A stretch of DNA of 9,134 nt from the NCBI GenBank assembly GCA_052148155.1, contig JBKQIY010000219.1, positions 1 to 9,134 of the forward strand, in the 5' to 3' direction. The translations under genes were made by a program, and so were the position numbers. Below, piece after piece: positions 1 through 6,904 of this stretch; position 1 is the first letter of the stretch, and each line of letters opens with the position of its first letter. This DNA is from JBBQER01 sp052148155. GTDB lineage: Bacteria > Actinomycetota > Acidimicrobiia > IMCC26256 > PALSA-610. The notes under the pieces were generated by a model. That model was not told where the DNA came from. It worked only from the letters and a program-made list of their open reading frames with translations, and searched no databases.

Positions 1-121
1 TGTGGACGTTGGAGTTGGCGAAGTTGTACGCCCACCTCCCGAGGCCACCAGCGATGAGCAGCACGACAACGACCAGCGCGCCGCCCGCGCTCAGGATCAT
101 GTCGAACGTCTTGCGTCGCAT
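1..121 (-). CDS. N-terminus of a small membrane protein (partial, runs off left edge)
   Basis: Reading the minus strand from the ATG at 121-119 gives 40 open codons to the window edge. The protein begins with a basic, polar stretch (MRRKTFD), then a hydrophobic helix over about residues 9-27 (key run GGALVVVVLLIAGG), then an aromatic-rich segment (RWAYNFANSNVH). This looks like a single-pass membrane anchor with the rest of the protein outside the cytoplasm. A good ribosome binding site, AAAGGAAG, sits 5 nt before the ATG and fixes the start. From memory, similar short actinobacterial membrane proteins open with an RRKTFD-like motif and are annotated only as hypothetical. No function can be assigned, and the 3' part of the gene is outside the window. 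Confidence 0.72.
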   Translation of the reverse strand, partial: MRRKTFDMILSAGGALVVVVLLIAGGLGRWAYNFANSNVH

Positions 122-412
122 CTGGACTTCCTTTGGTCGGGTTGCCTTCGGTGAACCCCGGACGCCGACACGGCCCACGGAGCGTGTTGAACTTGTACGA
201 CCTGCAGTGTCGGCGAACCGACCAAGCCGGGACCAGGGACCTTCGGCCATACCGGCCGGGCCATCCGACCACGATCCCCCGATCCCCCGATCGCTATGCA
301 CGACAACGGCGCCGAACCAGGCGACGGCGCGTCGATCACGACCGGGTCAGCCCCTTCGACTGCGGCCGGGTCCATGAACCGCGTCAGAGGGGTTGCGAGT
401 CATCCGACCGTT

Positions 413-523
413 CCCGTGCGATCCGTGAATGACTTGCAGCACATCGTTGCCGGTCGTCGCGTCGTCGAGGAACACGATCGCGGTGGCGACGTCGTGCGCG
501 CGTGGGTCTACCAACGACCTACC
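413..523 (-). pseudogene. Possible C-terminal remnant of a short-chain dehydrogenase/reductase
   Basis: In one minus-strand frame (open from 595 to 347) this part has G/C-biased codons and a sequence that resembles the end of SDR proteins: a GR-x5-P start, then DVATAIVFL followed by DDATTG and a V-x-x-x-G tail. In the SDR family the matching segment is P-x-DVA-x-A-V-x-FL-(A/S)SD followed by TG-x-x-x-x-VDGG. No Rossmann GxxxGxG motif or YxxxK active site is readable upstream in any frame, so only a fragment would remain. The match is short and was made by eye. A competing plus-strand frame is also open here, so this may be coincidence. Confidence 0.28.
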
Positions 524-938
524 AGTACGGCTGGTCGCTGATGCGACAGGAATGACGCGTCCCTCTGCTGCGCTTTTGAAGCTCGACTTCGACATGAAAA
601 GGCCGCGTCGCTGCCGAGTTCGGTGCGCGCCGGTTCAGCCAGTCGCTCGTCGACGAACAGGTCTACGTACCTTGAATCGAGATGGTCGCACGGTTCGAGC
701 GGGCGGAACTCGCAGCTGCGCTCTGCCCACTACAACTGGATCGCCGCGTGCGACGAGAACTGAATGCGATGACCGTTCGCGCGAGTTCGGCGACGGGACC
801 GGCGCCTGCATTTGCGCGAACAACGACGAAAGATGAGGCCTCGCCCCCGACGGCGCGAAGCTCAGCGCATTCCGACTCGTCGAACAGCGACTCCGCCACG
901 GATCGATGACGACGCGCCACGAATACGGAGGGGAGTCG

Positions 939-1115
939 ATGTTGAAGATCGGGTCAACTGATGTGGTGCTGGTGCTGGATAGAGACGTGGGCCTCTGGGA
1001 TCGCCCTGCCGGGGGAGGTCTCAAGCCACCGCAAGGTGCGTCGGTTAGGAGCCGCGGTGCTGAACGTGGTGAGGTTCTCTTATGCGATTGGGCGCGCCGG
1101 CCGCAGTCACTGTGA
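939..1115 (+). CDS. Doubtful 58-codon ORF with strong ribosome binding site
   Basis: An ATG at 939 follows a very strong Shine-Dalgarno, GGAGGGGAG, at 927-935. The first third is regular (MLKIGSTDVVLVLDRDVGLW), with alternating hydrophobic and charged residues. The rest becomes Arg/Gly-rich, codon bias weakens, and the frame closes with a TGA at 1113-1115 inside an inverted repeat. No family is recognised. It could be a real small protein, the start of a decayed gene, or a chance Shine-Dalgarno. Another plus-strand frame overlaps it at 961-1194. Confidence 0.25.
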   Translation: MLKIGSTDVVLVLDRDVGLWDRPAGGGLKPPQGASVRSRGAERGEVLLCDWARRPQSL

Positions 1116-1121
1116 CGCCGG
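1101..1121. repeat. Inverted repeat CCGCAGTCACTGTGACGCCGG
   Basis: The core GTCAC-T-GTGAC (1106-1116) is a perfect odd palindrome. Two mismatched positions on each side are followed by a further matched CCG/CGG, giving a 21-bp dyad. A second short dyad, CGGTT-GT-AACCG, follows at 1125-1136. They lie about 100-130 nt beyond the stop codon of the minus-strand gene ending at 1234. They could form a hairpin in its transcript or be a protein-binding site. There is no T-run, so a standard intrinsic terminator is not supported. Confidence 0.4.
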
Positions 1122-1233
1122 TTCCGGTTGTAACCGTCAAGCCAACGGATCAACGTTGCCTCGTGCCCGCCTCGGTGGGAGTACGACCCGGTAGATCAGC
1201 TCTTCTCGCGCGAGTCGTGATCGCCGCTACTCA

Positions 1234-3468
1234 TCAGGAGTACTGCTCGACGAGAGTCTGGCCGGTCTTGTTTTGGAAATCGTTGGTCGAGGTGCCGACG
1301 GCGTAGCAGCTCGGCGTGCTCGCGCAAGATACTGCGCTCAGGTAGCTGTTCACCGCTCCGGCAGGGTTCGGGTTCGACACGATCGACCAGTGCGTGCCCG
1401 CAAGCGTCTCGATGAGTGTCGACCAGTGATTGGGGGCATCCGAGCCGACGGCGACACAACTGGTCGGAGTGGAGCACGACACTCCGACCAGATTCGTGGC
1501 GTGAACACTTGGGGGATTGGCGCTGGCGACGTGGGCCCAGGTGGTGCCGTTCCAGTGTGCGATCAGCGAATACCCGGTCGCGAAGGCCATGGGATAGGAG
1601 AAGCCGACGGCGTAGCAGCTGTTCGCGTTCGGGCACGAGACACTGGACAGCCCGTTCAACTGGCCTGGGTTGGGACTGGGCACGATCGTCCAGGTCGAGC
1701 CGTCCCAACGCTCGATGAGGGTCGAGCCCTTCGAGCCGAGCCCGTTCCCGCCCGGGATTTGCTCGTCACTGCCGACGGCGAAGCAGCTGTTCGCGCTCGT
1801 GCACGCCACACTCGACAGAAAGTCTGTTCGGCTGACAAACGGGGGCTGCAGTGTGTAGTTCGGGCTTGGCACGATCGTCCACGTCGAGCCGTCCCAACGC
1901 TCGGTCAGGGTCTGGCCGCCATTGAAGTTGCCGACGGCCATGCAGTTCGTCGCGTTCGTACACGAGATGCTCGACAGACCGCTCGAACCGCTGGGACGGT
2001 TCGGGCTGACCACGATCGACCACGCGGTGCCGTTCCAACGTTCGACGAGCGTCTTGCCCACGGACTTGATCGTCGAGGCCCCGACCGCGAAGCACAACGT
2101 GGTGCTCGGACACGACAGGCCCCCCAGTCCGCTTGCGGTCGCGCCCGACGGGTTCGGACTCGCCATCACTGTCCAACCTGTCGCGGTGGGCTGTTCGATC
2201 AGCGTCTCGGACGTGCCGGTCGCGGTCTCGTACCCACCGACCGCGAAGCACGTCCCCGTCGCCCCGACGCACGCCACGTCGCCGAGGGCGCTGTGACCCA
2301 GTCCGAACGGCATCGGATGAATCACGATCGACCACGTGGTCCCGTTCCAGTGTTCGATGGGTCCGGGTGACGTGACGCTCGCGTTCGTTCCGACGGCGAA
2401 ACAACTCGTCGACGACGGGCATGCGACGCCGGTGAGGCCGTTTTCATCGCTGCTCGGATCTGGGTTTGGGCTCGCGACGACCGACCAGCTGGTCCCGTTC
2501 CAACGCTCGACCAAGTTCCGAGAAAACACCGGCGGGGAGCTGGGGAGCGGCGGGACGAAGCTTCCGACGGCGAAACAGTCGGTCGTGGTCGAACACGACA
2601 CATCCGAAAGCGAATCGCCGATCGCGTCTGACACGGTCGGGCTCGCGACGATCGACCACTTCGTCCCGTCCCAACGATCGACCAGCGTCGTCGTCATCGA
2701 TGATCGGTCGGAAAAGATCTGGACAGAACCAACGGCGAAGCACGACGTGGTGCTCGGACACGCGACCGAAACAAGATTCGGGCGCGTCGTCGAGGTCGGA
2801 ACCGGGCCGGGCACGATCGACCATGCGGCGCCATTCCAATGCTCGATAAGTGGGCCGCTGGTCGTTCCGTTGTTGGACGAGCCGACCGCGAAGCAGTTCG
2901 TCGCTGTCGCGCACGCCACGCCGACGAACTCGCTGCTCGCCGCTTTCGACGGGTGCGGGCTCGGGACGAGCGACCATGCGGTGCCGTTCCAACGTTCGAC
3001 GAGGGTCTGGCCGGCGACGACGCCAACTGCGACACAGCTCGCCGCACTTGTACAGGCGACGGAACTGAGCACCGAGTATCCGGCGACGGCGGGGCTCGCC
3101 GCGATCGCCCATGACGACCCGTCCCAACTCTCGATGAGCGGACTGCCGGAGCCGCCGACGGCAACACAGCTCGTCGCGCTCGGACACGCGATATCGCTCA
3201 GAGCACCGCCGGGCGTCGCCACGATCGACCAGTGCGCACCATCCCACTGCTCCATCAACAACCCACTGGCGGAGTTACCGACGGCGAAACAACTCGACGG
3301 CGAGGCACAAGCGACCGAGATGAACTTGCCGTTCGGCGGACCCGTCCCCGGGCTGGCGCTCGGGACGATCGACCACGACGGCACGACAGACGATGCGGGC
3401 GTCGCAGACGCGATCCCCACACCCGAGAACAACATCATCGCCAGGACAACGCTCCACGACTTGTGCAT
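1234..3468 (-). CDS. Secreted 14-repeat protein, probable double beta-propeller (paralogue A)
   Basis: A 744-residue exported protein of unknown function. The N-terminus is a Sec signal peptide: HK at the start, hydrophobic core VVLAMMLFSGVGI, and a likely signal peptidase I cut after ASA (residues 20-22). The mature part is 14 repeats of about 50 residues, each of the form L-x-x-V-(A/S)-C-x5-C-(F/V/Y/M)-AVG ... LIE-x-W-(N/D)-G-x-x-WSIV-x-SPNP. The two cysteines per repeat are probably disulfide-bonded outside the cell; repeat 8 has C-x6-C. The WNGxxW part recalls the Asp-box of sialidase-like propellers. The chain starts with half a repeat (SWSIVPSASPG) and ends with the other half (QTLVEQYS), as in ring-closing propellers. 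No catalytic motif, membrane anchor, LPxTG or carbohydrate-binding domain is seen. The start at 3468 is supported by GGAG 8 nt upstream. The closest relative is the next gene upstream (3971-6190), collinear repeat by repeat. Adhesion, ligand binding or surface decoration are guesses. Confidence 0.9.
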   Translation of the reverse strand: MHKSWSVVLAMMLFSGVGIASATPASSVVPSWSIVPSASPGTGPPNGKFISVACASPSSCFAVGNSASGLLMEQWDGAHWSIVATPGGALSDIACPSATSCVAVGGSGSPLIESWDGSSWAIAASPAVAGYSVLSSVACTSAASCVAVGVVAGQTLVERWNGTAWSLVPSPHPSKAASSEFVGVACATATNCFAVGSSNNGTTSGPLIEHWNGAAWSIVPGPVPTSTTRPNLVSVACPSTTSCFAVGSVQIFSDRSSMTTTLVDRWDGTKWSIVASPTVSDAIGDSLSDVSCSTTTDCFAVGSFVPPLPSSPPVFSRNLVERWNGTSWSVVASPNPDPSSDENGLTGVACPSSTSCFAVGTNASVTSPGPIEHWNGTTWSIVIHPMPFGLGHSALGDVACVGATGTCFAVGGYETATGTSETLIEQPTATGWTVMASPNPSGATASGLGGLSCPSTTLCFAVGASTIKSVGKTLVERWNGTAWSIVVSPNRPSGSSGLSSISCTNATNCMAVGNFNGGQTLTERWDGSTWTIVPSPNYTLQPPFVSRTDFLSSVACTSANSCFAVGSDEQIPGGNGLGSKGSTLIERWDGSTWTIVPSPNPGQLNGLSSVSCPNANSCYAVGFSYPMAFATGYSLIAHWNGTTWAHVASANPPSVHATNLVGVSCSTPTSCVAVGSDAPNHWSTLIETLAGTHWSIVSNPNPAGAVNSYLSAVSCASTPSCYAVGTSTNDFQNKTGQTLVEQYS
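3371..3454 (-). repeat. Signal-peptide DNA shared almost identically with paralogue B
   Basis: These 84 nt encode residues 5-32 of paralogue A, spanning the signal peptide and the first mature residues. They match 6093-6176 in paralogue B with one mismatch by eye, including third codon positions. DNA immediately on both sides is clearly more divergent. Confidence 0.8.
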
Positions 3469-3555
3469 CGCCTACGCTCCACAGAACTCTTCGACCTTTT
3501 CGACGCCGACGCGCACGCCCTTCGACCCGTACGATGGCCGACCACGATCCGCACG

Positions 3556-3581
3556 GGCAGTGCCATCCGTCCCGAATCGGA
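3556..3581 (-). promoter_or_regulatory. Conserved upstream element of paralogue A
   Basis: On the minus strand this reads TCCGAT, 11 nt, GGCACTGCC. The 9-nt part is an odd palindrome centred 92 nt before the ATG at 3468. The same two blocks with the same 11-nt spacing occur before paralogue B, at nearly the same distance from its start, although the bases in between differ. A further shared block, TTCTGTGGAG, covers the ribosome binding site region. The element may be part of a promoter or an operator. Shared ancestry of the duplicated leader is the alternative explanation. Confidence 0.4.
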
Positions 3582-3793
3582 TAGCCGTCCGGCCCTTCGG
3601 AGAACCCGTTTCGGTTTCGAAACTGTGTAGGGGACCAATCGCGCGTCATGACCGACTCTGCCAGCCCCGCAGCGTTCGCGTGGAGTGCTCTTCGCCGATG
3701 ACGGGGCGGATCACCATCGGGTGGTTGGGACGGCGACGAGGGACATGAAGGCCGTGTACCGCAGGCGCGCTCCGATCCTCGTCACGCCTCGCT

Positions 3794-3825
3794 CAGGCTA
3801 AGCCGGGCTAAACCCGGGCTAAACC
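3794..3825. repeat. Three near-identical 11-bp tandem units (CGGGCTAAACC type)
   Basis: The sequence CGGGCTAAACC occurs twice in direct succession (3804-3814 and 3815-3825), preceded by a degenerate copy starting CAGGCTAAGC (3794-3803). The repeat lies about 150 nt beyond the stop codon of paralogue B and 330 nt before the start of paralogue A. The 11-bp period is close to one helical turn, so the units would face the same side of the DNA. That is compatible with a protein-binding array, or with simple slippage. Confidence 0.5.
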
Positions 3826-3970
3826 TCGCCGTTCGCGTTGCACCATCTGCCCGGTCGACACCACGGTCGTCGATCGACCCGTCGGCAACCCCTCGACGAC
3901 GACCCGACGCAGGTCGCTTTGAGTTGCACCGGGGACGGGTCTCGGGACGCGTGCGGTCGCCGATTGCGTG

Positions 3971-6190
3971 TTAGGAGTATTGCTCGACGAGGGTCTGGCT
4001 CGATGCTGTGCTGCCGACGGTGTAGCAGCTCGACGTGCACGCACAGGAGACTGCGCTGAGGGAGCTGTTCGCTGGAGACGTCGGGCTCGGAACGATCGAC
4101 CAGGTCGTGCCAGTAAGTGTCTCGATGAGTGTGGACCATGCCGAACCGTCGGAGGTCTCGCCCACGGCGCGACAACTCGTCGGCGTCGAGCAGGCGATTC
4201 CGCTCAGCAGTGTGGCGACGGCGTTTGCAGGATTGGCGCTCTCCATCTGGGTCCAAGCGGTGCCGTTCCAGTCGACGATCAATGAGTACTCCGTCGAGGG
4301 GTTGACGCCGCCGCCATTCCCGGGGTTGAGCATGCCGGCCGCGACGCAGCTGTTGGCGCTCGGACATGACACACTCGACAAGAGGTCGACAAAAGCGCCT
4401 GGGTTCGGGCTTGGCACGATCGTCCAGGTCGAGCCGTTCCAACGCTCGATGAGCGTCGAGGTTTTTGAACCGAGCCCTGAGCCTCCTGCGACGTTGGAGT
4501 CAGTGCCGACGGCGAAGCAGCTGTTCGCGCCGGCGCACGACACACTCGACAGAACGTCTTGTCTGGCTATAAACGGGGGCTGCAGTGCGTAGTTCGGGCT
4601 GGGCACGATCGTCCAGGTCGAGCCGTTCCAACGCTCGATCAGGGTCTGGCCGCCATTGAAGTTGCCGACGGCCATGCAGTTCGTCGCGCCCGTACACGAG
4701 ATGCTCGCCAGACTGCTCGAACCGCTGGGGTGGTTCGGGCTGGGCACGGCCGACCATGTGGTGCCGTTCCAACGCTCGATGAGTGTCTTGTTCATCGAGG
4801 CCCCGACGGCGATGCAGAACGTGGTGTTCGGACAGGACACCCCCGTCAGTGCGCTCGTGGTCGCGCCGGGCGGGTTCGGGCTCGGCACCATTGTCCAGCC
4901 TGATGCGGTGGGCTGTTCGATCAGCGTGACTGTCGTGCCGGTCGTTGTCGCGTACTGACCGACCGCGAAGCATGTGGCAGTCGTCCCGGCGCATGTGACG
5001 TCGGCGAGGCTGTTGTTGGGGTTGTCGAACGGCATTGGATGTGTCGCTATCGACCACTTGGTGCCGTTCCAGTGTTCGATGGTTCCGGGCGACGAGCTGC
5101 TCGCGTTGGTTCCGACCGCGACACAACTCGTCGGCGACGCGCATGCGACGCTATTGAGGCTGTCGTTGTCCGGATCGGGGTTGGGGCTCGTGACGATCGA
5201 CCAGCGGGTGCCGTCCCAGTGCTCGATGAGGGTCTGGGACTGGACTGGCCCGTTGAGGGTCGGGGAGACGCTCCCGACGGCGACGCAGAACGTGGTGCTC
5301 GGACATGACACGTCCGTCAGCCCGGTTGAGGGGACGTTGGGGCTCGTGATGATCGACCACGTTCTCCCGTTCCAACGCTCGATCATTGTCGTCGTCGCCG
5401 ATGTGTGGGCGGAGATCGTCTGGATGGAACCGACGGCAAAGCATGAGGTGCTCGTTGGACACGAGACCGAGTTGAGGGCCGGGACGGTGGTCGTGGTCGT
5501 GGTCGGGCTGGGCACGATCGACCATGCGGTGCCGTTCCAATGCTCGATGAATGGATAGAACGGCGCGGTTCCGTTGGAGAAGGAACCGACCGCGGAACAG
5601 TTCTTGGCGGTCACGCACGCCACACCCACCAACAGGCTCCCGCCAGAGGCATCCGACGGGTGCGGGCTCGGGACGATCGACCATGCGGTGCCGTTCCAGC
5701 GCTCGACGAGTGTCTGTTCGCCCGTACCGAGGACCCCACCGCCGACGGCAAAGCAACTCGCCGTGCTCGTACACGCGACGGAATTGAGCGTCATCGCGGT
5801 CCCAGGGACGCTGGGGCTCGTCGCGACCGCCCATGCCGTACCGTTCCAATGCTCGATCGCCGGCCCGTTGGACACGCCGACCGCGAAGCAGCTTTCCGTA
5901 CTTGGACAGGCGATATCGCTGAGCGAATCGCCCGGCGTCGCCACGATCGACCAATGCGCGCCGTTCCACTGCTCCATCAACGACGCATACGGACCGCTAC
6001 CGGCAGCGAAACACGTCGTCGCCGTGGCACAAGCCACCGCCGAGAAAAAGCCGTTCGGCGAACCGATCCCCGGGTTGACGCTCGGAACGACCGACCACGA
6101 CGGCACGACAGGCGATGCGGGCGTCGCAGACGCGATCCCCACACCCGAGAACAACATCATCGCCAGGACAACGCTCGACAACCTGTTCAT
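3971..6190 (-). CDS. Secreted 14-repeat protein, probable double beta-propeller (paralogue B)
   Basis: A 739-residue exported protein, paralogous to the downstream gene at 1234-3468. The frame is open to 6220, but the ATG at 6190 is chosen because GGAGAG lies 6 nt before it and because it places the signal peptide at the terminus (MNRLSS, then VVLAMMLFSGVGI and ASA at residues 20-22), as in paralogue A. The mature chain carries 14 repeats of the same consensus, each with a C-x5-C pair (C-x6-C in repeat 8) and an AVG-type turn. Deviations are CFAAG in repeat 1, CVAAG in repeat 12, and an extra cysteine plus CYTVG in repeat 14. It begins with SWSVVPSVNPG and ends with QTLVEQYS, again two halves of one repeat. 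Repeat 5 contains a run of six threonines from a GGTCGT-type simple repeat (about 5486-5507). No enzyme motif or cell-wall anchor is visible. The product is presumably released or loosely surface-associated; its role is unknown. Confidence 0.9.
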   Translation of the reverse strand: MNRLSSVVLAMMLFSGVGIASATPASPVVPSWSVVPSVNPGIGSPNGFFSAVACATATTCFAAGSGPYASLMEQWNGAHWSIVATPGDSLSDIACPSTESCFAVGVSNGPAIEHWNGTAWAVATSPSVPGTAMTLNSVACTSTASCFAVGGGVLGTGEQTLVERWNGTAWSIVPSPHPSDASGGSLLVGVACVTAKNCSAVGSFSNGTAPFYPFIEHWNGTAWSIVPSPTTTTTTVPALNSVSCPTSTSCFAVGSIQTISAHTSATTTMIERWNGRTWSIITSPNVPSTGLTDVSCPSTTFCVAVGSVSPTLNGPVQSQTLIEHWDGTRWSIVTSPNPDPDNDSLNSVACASPTSCVAVGTNASSSSPGTIEHWNGTKWSIATHPMPFDNPNNSLADVTCAGTTATCFAVGQYATTTGTTVTLIEQPTASGWTMVPSPNPPGATTSALTGVSCPNTTFCIAVGASMNKTLIERWNGTTWSAVPSPNHPSGSSSLASISCTGATNCMAVGNFNGGQTLIERWNGSTWTIVPSPNYALQPPFIARQDVLSSVSCAGANSCFAVGTDSNVAGGSGLGSKTSTLIERWNGSTWTIVPSPNPGAFVDLLSSVSCPSANSCVAAGMLNPGNGGGVNPSTEYSLIVDWNGTAWTQMESANPANAVATLLSGIACSTPTSCRAVGETSDGSAWSTLIETLTGTTWSIVPSPTSPANSSLSAVSCACTSSCYTVGSTASSQTLVEQYS
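6093..6176 (-). repeat. Signal-peptide DNA shared almost identically with paralogue A
   Basis: This is the partner of the segment at 3371-3454. It covers codons 5-32 of paralogue B counted from the ATG at 6190. The near identity at silent positions suggests recent exchange between the two genes in this part. Confidence 0.8.
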
Positions 6191-6555
6191 CGGGCACTCT
6201 CCACAGAACCATTCGGCCATTCGCGGCCTACGCCCTCGCCCGTCCTCGTAGGATCGCTGACGAAGACCGCCTGCTGGCAGTGCCGTTGGTCACCTATCGG
6301 ACCGCCCAGGGTCCCGTCGGACAACCGCGACGCGCGACCCACAATCCCGCGTCGAACGGTCACCGCCGTTCGCTCGCGATGGAGCGCGTCCCGCGGCCGG
6401 TTATGCCGACGTGATCGAGCTCGCGGATATCGCAGTGGGCTCATCGTCGAGTAGTCGCGTGAGCGAGGGCCGAAGGTCCGGCCCGATCCCGTCCGAACGG
6501 TTCTATCGGCCAGCGACGATGTCATCCTCGCGGAGTGGTCAAGCCAGACAGAAGA
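6191..6555. other. Intergenic leader of paralogue B
   Basis: About 365 nt lie between the stop of the DksA-like gene (6556) and the start of paralogue B, both on the minus strand. No gene is supported here. The 130 nt nearest 6190 resemble the leader of paralogue A in spaced blocks (TTCTGTGGAG, GGCACTGCC, TCCGAT). The half near 6555 shows nothing recognisable, and no clear intrinsic terminator follows the DksA-like gene. Confidence 0.55.
6276..6301 (-). promoter_or_regulatory. Conserved upstream element of paralogue B
   Basis: On the minus strand this reads TCCGAT, 11 nt, GGCACTGCC, with the palindromic part centred 90 nt before the ATG at 6190. Block order and inner spacing match the element before paralogue A (3556-3581), and the distance to the start codon differs by only 2 nt. 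It is probably part of the promoter or an operator that regulates both genes together. Confidence 0.4.
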
Positions 6556-6894
6556 TCATCGCTGCGATTGGGCCTCGTCGATCGTGAGTTCGGCGGCGGG
6601 ATCGGCGCGGAGGCGATGATCGGGGATCGTGTTGCCGCTACGGACGGACCGGCCGTAGGTGCCGGCGGTGAGTCGTTCCTCGGCCCGACGGATCGCGGCG
6701 AGACGCGCGCGCAGACCTGCTGCGACGGCATCGTCGGTCTCTTCGGACACGAGCGACGCCGCCGGGTCGCTCATGTCCCCGCCATCATTGGCCGCGGCTC
6801 GATCATCCAATCCTGTGGCACCGATGTCGACCAACAGTGCTTGGACGCGGATCCGTTCGGTGCGCAGCAGATCACGGGCTTCGTCGTCGTCCAT
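6556..6894 (-). CDS. DksA/TraR-family protein lacking the zinc-finger cysteines
   Basis: A 112-residue protein of the DksA/TraR type, whose members bind in the secondary channel of RNA polymerase and alter initiation, often with ppGpp. Residues 1-75 are charged and helical, fitting the coiled-coil part. The C-terminal signature follows the family closely: RAEERLTAGTYG, then SVRSGNTIP, DHRLRADPAAEL and TIDEA. In zinc-containing members the pattern is GxYGxCxxCG ... RLxAxPxxxxCxxC; here the four cysteine positions are Ser, Ser, Thr and Glu, so zinc cannot be bound in the usual way. The ATG at 6894 is preferred over an in-frame ATG at 7020, because AGGA lies 8 nt before it and the longer version would overlap the upstream gene with Arg/Ser-rich sequence. 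It is the second gene of a likely two-gene operon: the preceding stop codon TAG forms part of its ribosome binding site. Cys-less DksA-like proteins do occur elsewhere; whether this one still binds RNA polymerase is not shown. Confidence 0.82.
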   Translation of the reverse strand: MDDDEARDLLRTERIRVQALLVDIGATGLDDRAAANDGGDMSDPAASLVSEETDDAVAAGLRARLAAIRRAEERLTAGTYGRSVRSGNTIPDHRLRADPAAELTIDEAQSQR

Positions 6895-6904
6895 CAATCT
6901 GGTC

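Larger units (their letters stand above)
122..1233. other. Gene-poor region with decayed or non-coding sequence
   Basis: Between the left-edge gene and the 3' end of the first repeat-protein gene I find no convincing intact gene. Open frames exist on both strands, but they overlap each other, are rich in Arg/Ser/Pro, show only moderate third-position G/C bias and resemble no family I recognise. The first 150-200 nt next to 121 should contain the promoter of the left-edge gene. Within the region three items deserve their own entries: a possible dehydrogenase remnant (413-523), a doubtful small ORF with a strong Shine-Dalgarno (939-1115), and a 21-bp inverted repeat (1101-1121). Confidence 0.6.
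3469..3970. other. Intergenic region between the two repeat-protein genes
   Basis: This 500-nt stretch separates the end of paralogue B from the start of paralogue A, both on the minus strand. I see no gene in it. The part nearest 3469 is the leader of paralogue A and shares spaced blocks with the leader of paralogue B. The part nearest 3970 holds a short tandem repeat at 3794-3825 and no obvious hairpin plus T-run terminator. Because of the length and the separate conserved leader, paralogue A is more likely to have its own promoter than to depend on readthrough from paralogue B. Confidence 0.6.

Noticed and set aside
229..242. Direct repeat GGGACCAGGGACC upstream of the left-edge gene, considered as a DosR-type site
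   Set aside because: The half-sites are in direct rather than inverted order and the rest does not fit; likely chance in GC-rich DNA.
272..290. CGATCCCCCGATCCCCCGA short repeat
   Set aside because: Two short low-complexity units only, with no further copies or symmetry.
663..920. 85-codon minus-strand open frame beginning with GTG
   Set aside because: The first 50 residues look passable but third-position G/C bias is weak, there is no recognisable family, and competing frames overlap on both strands.
3548..3566. Sigma-54-like TGGCAC-N5-GTGC before paralogue A
   Set aside because: Paralogue B lacks the second half at the same place, and actinobacteria generally lack sigma-54.
1273..3748. 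Long plus-strand open frames opposite paralogue A (1273-2370 and 2336-3748)
   Set aside because: They are antisense shadows of the repeat gene: their repeated pattern mirrors the repeats, and they lack ribosome binding sites and family resemblance.
6191..6220. Ten extra N-terminal codons for paralogue B (start at 6220)
   Set aside because: They would put a Cys-containing hydrophilic stretch before the signal peptide. The ATG at 6190 has a GGAGAG ribosome binding site and matches the start of paralogue A.
5540..6454. 304-codon plus-strand open frame opposite the start of paralogue B
   Set aside because: Arg-rich antisense shadow that crosses the start and leader of a well-supported gene.
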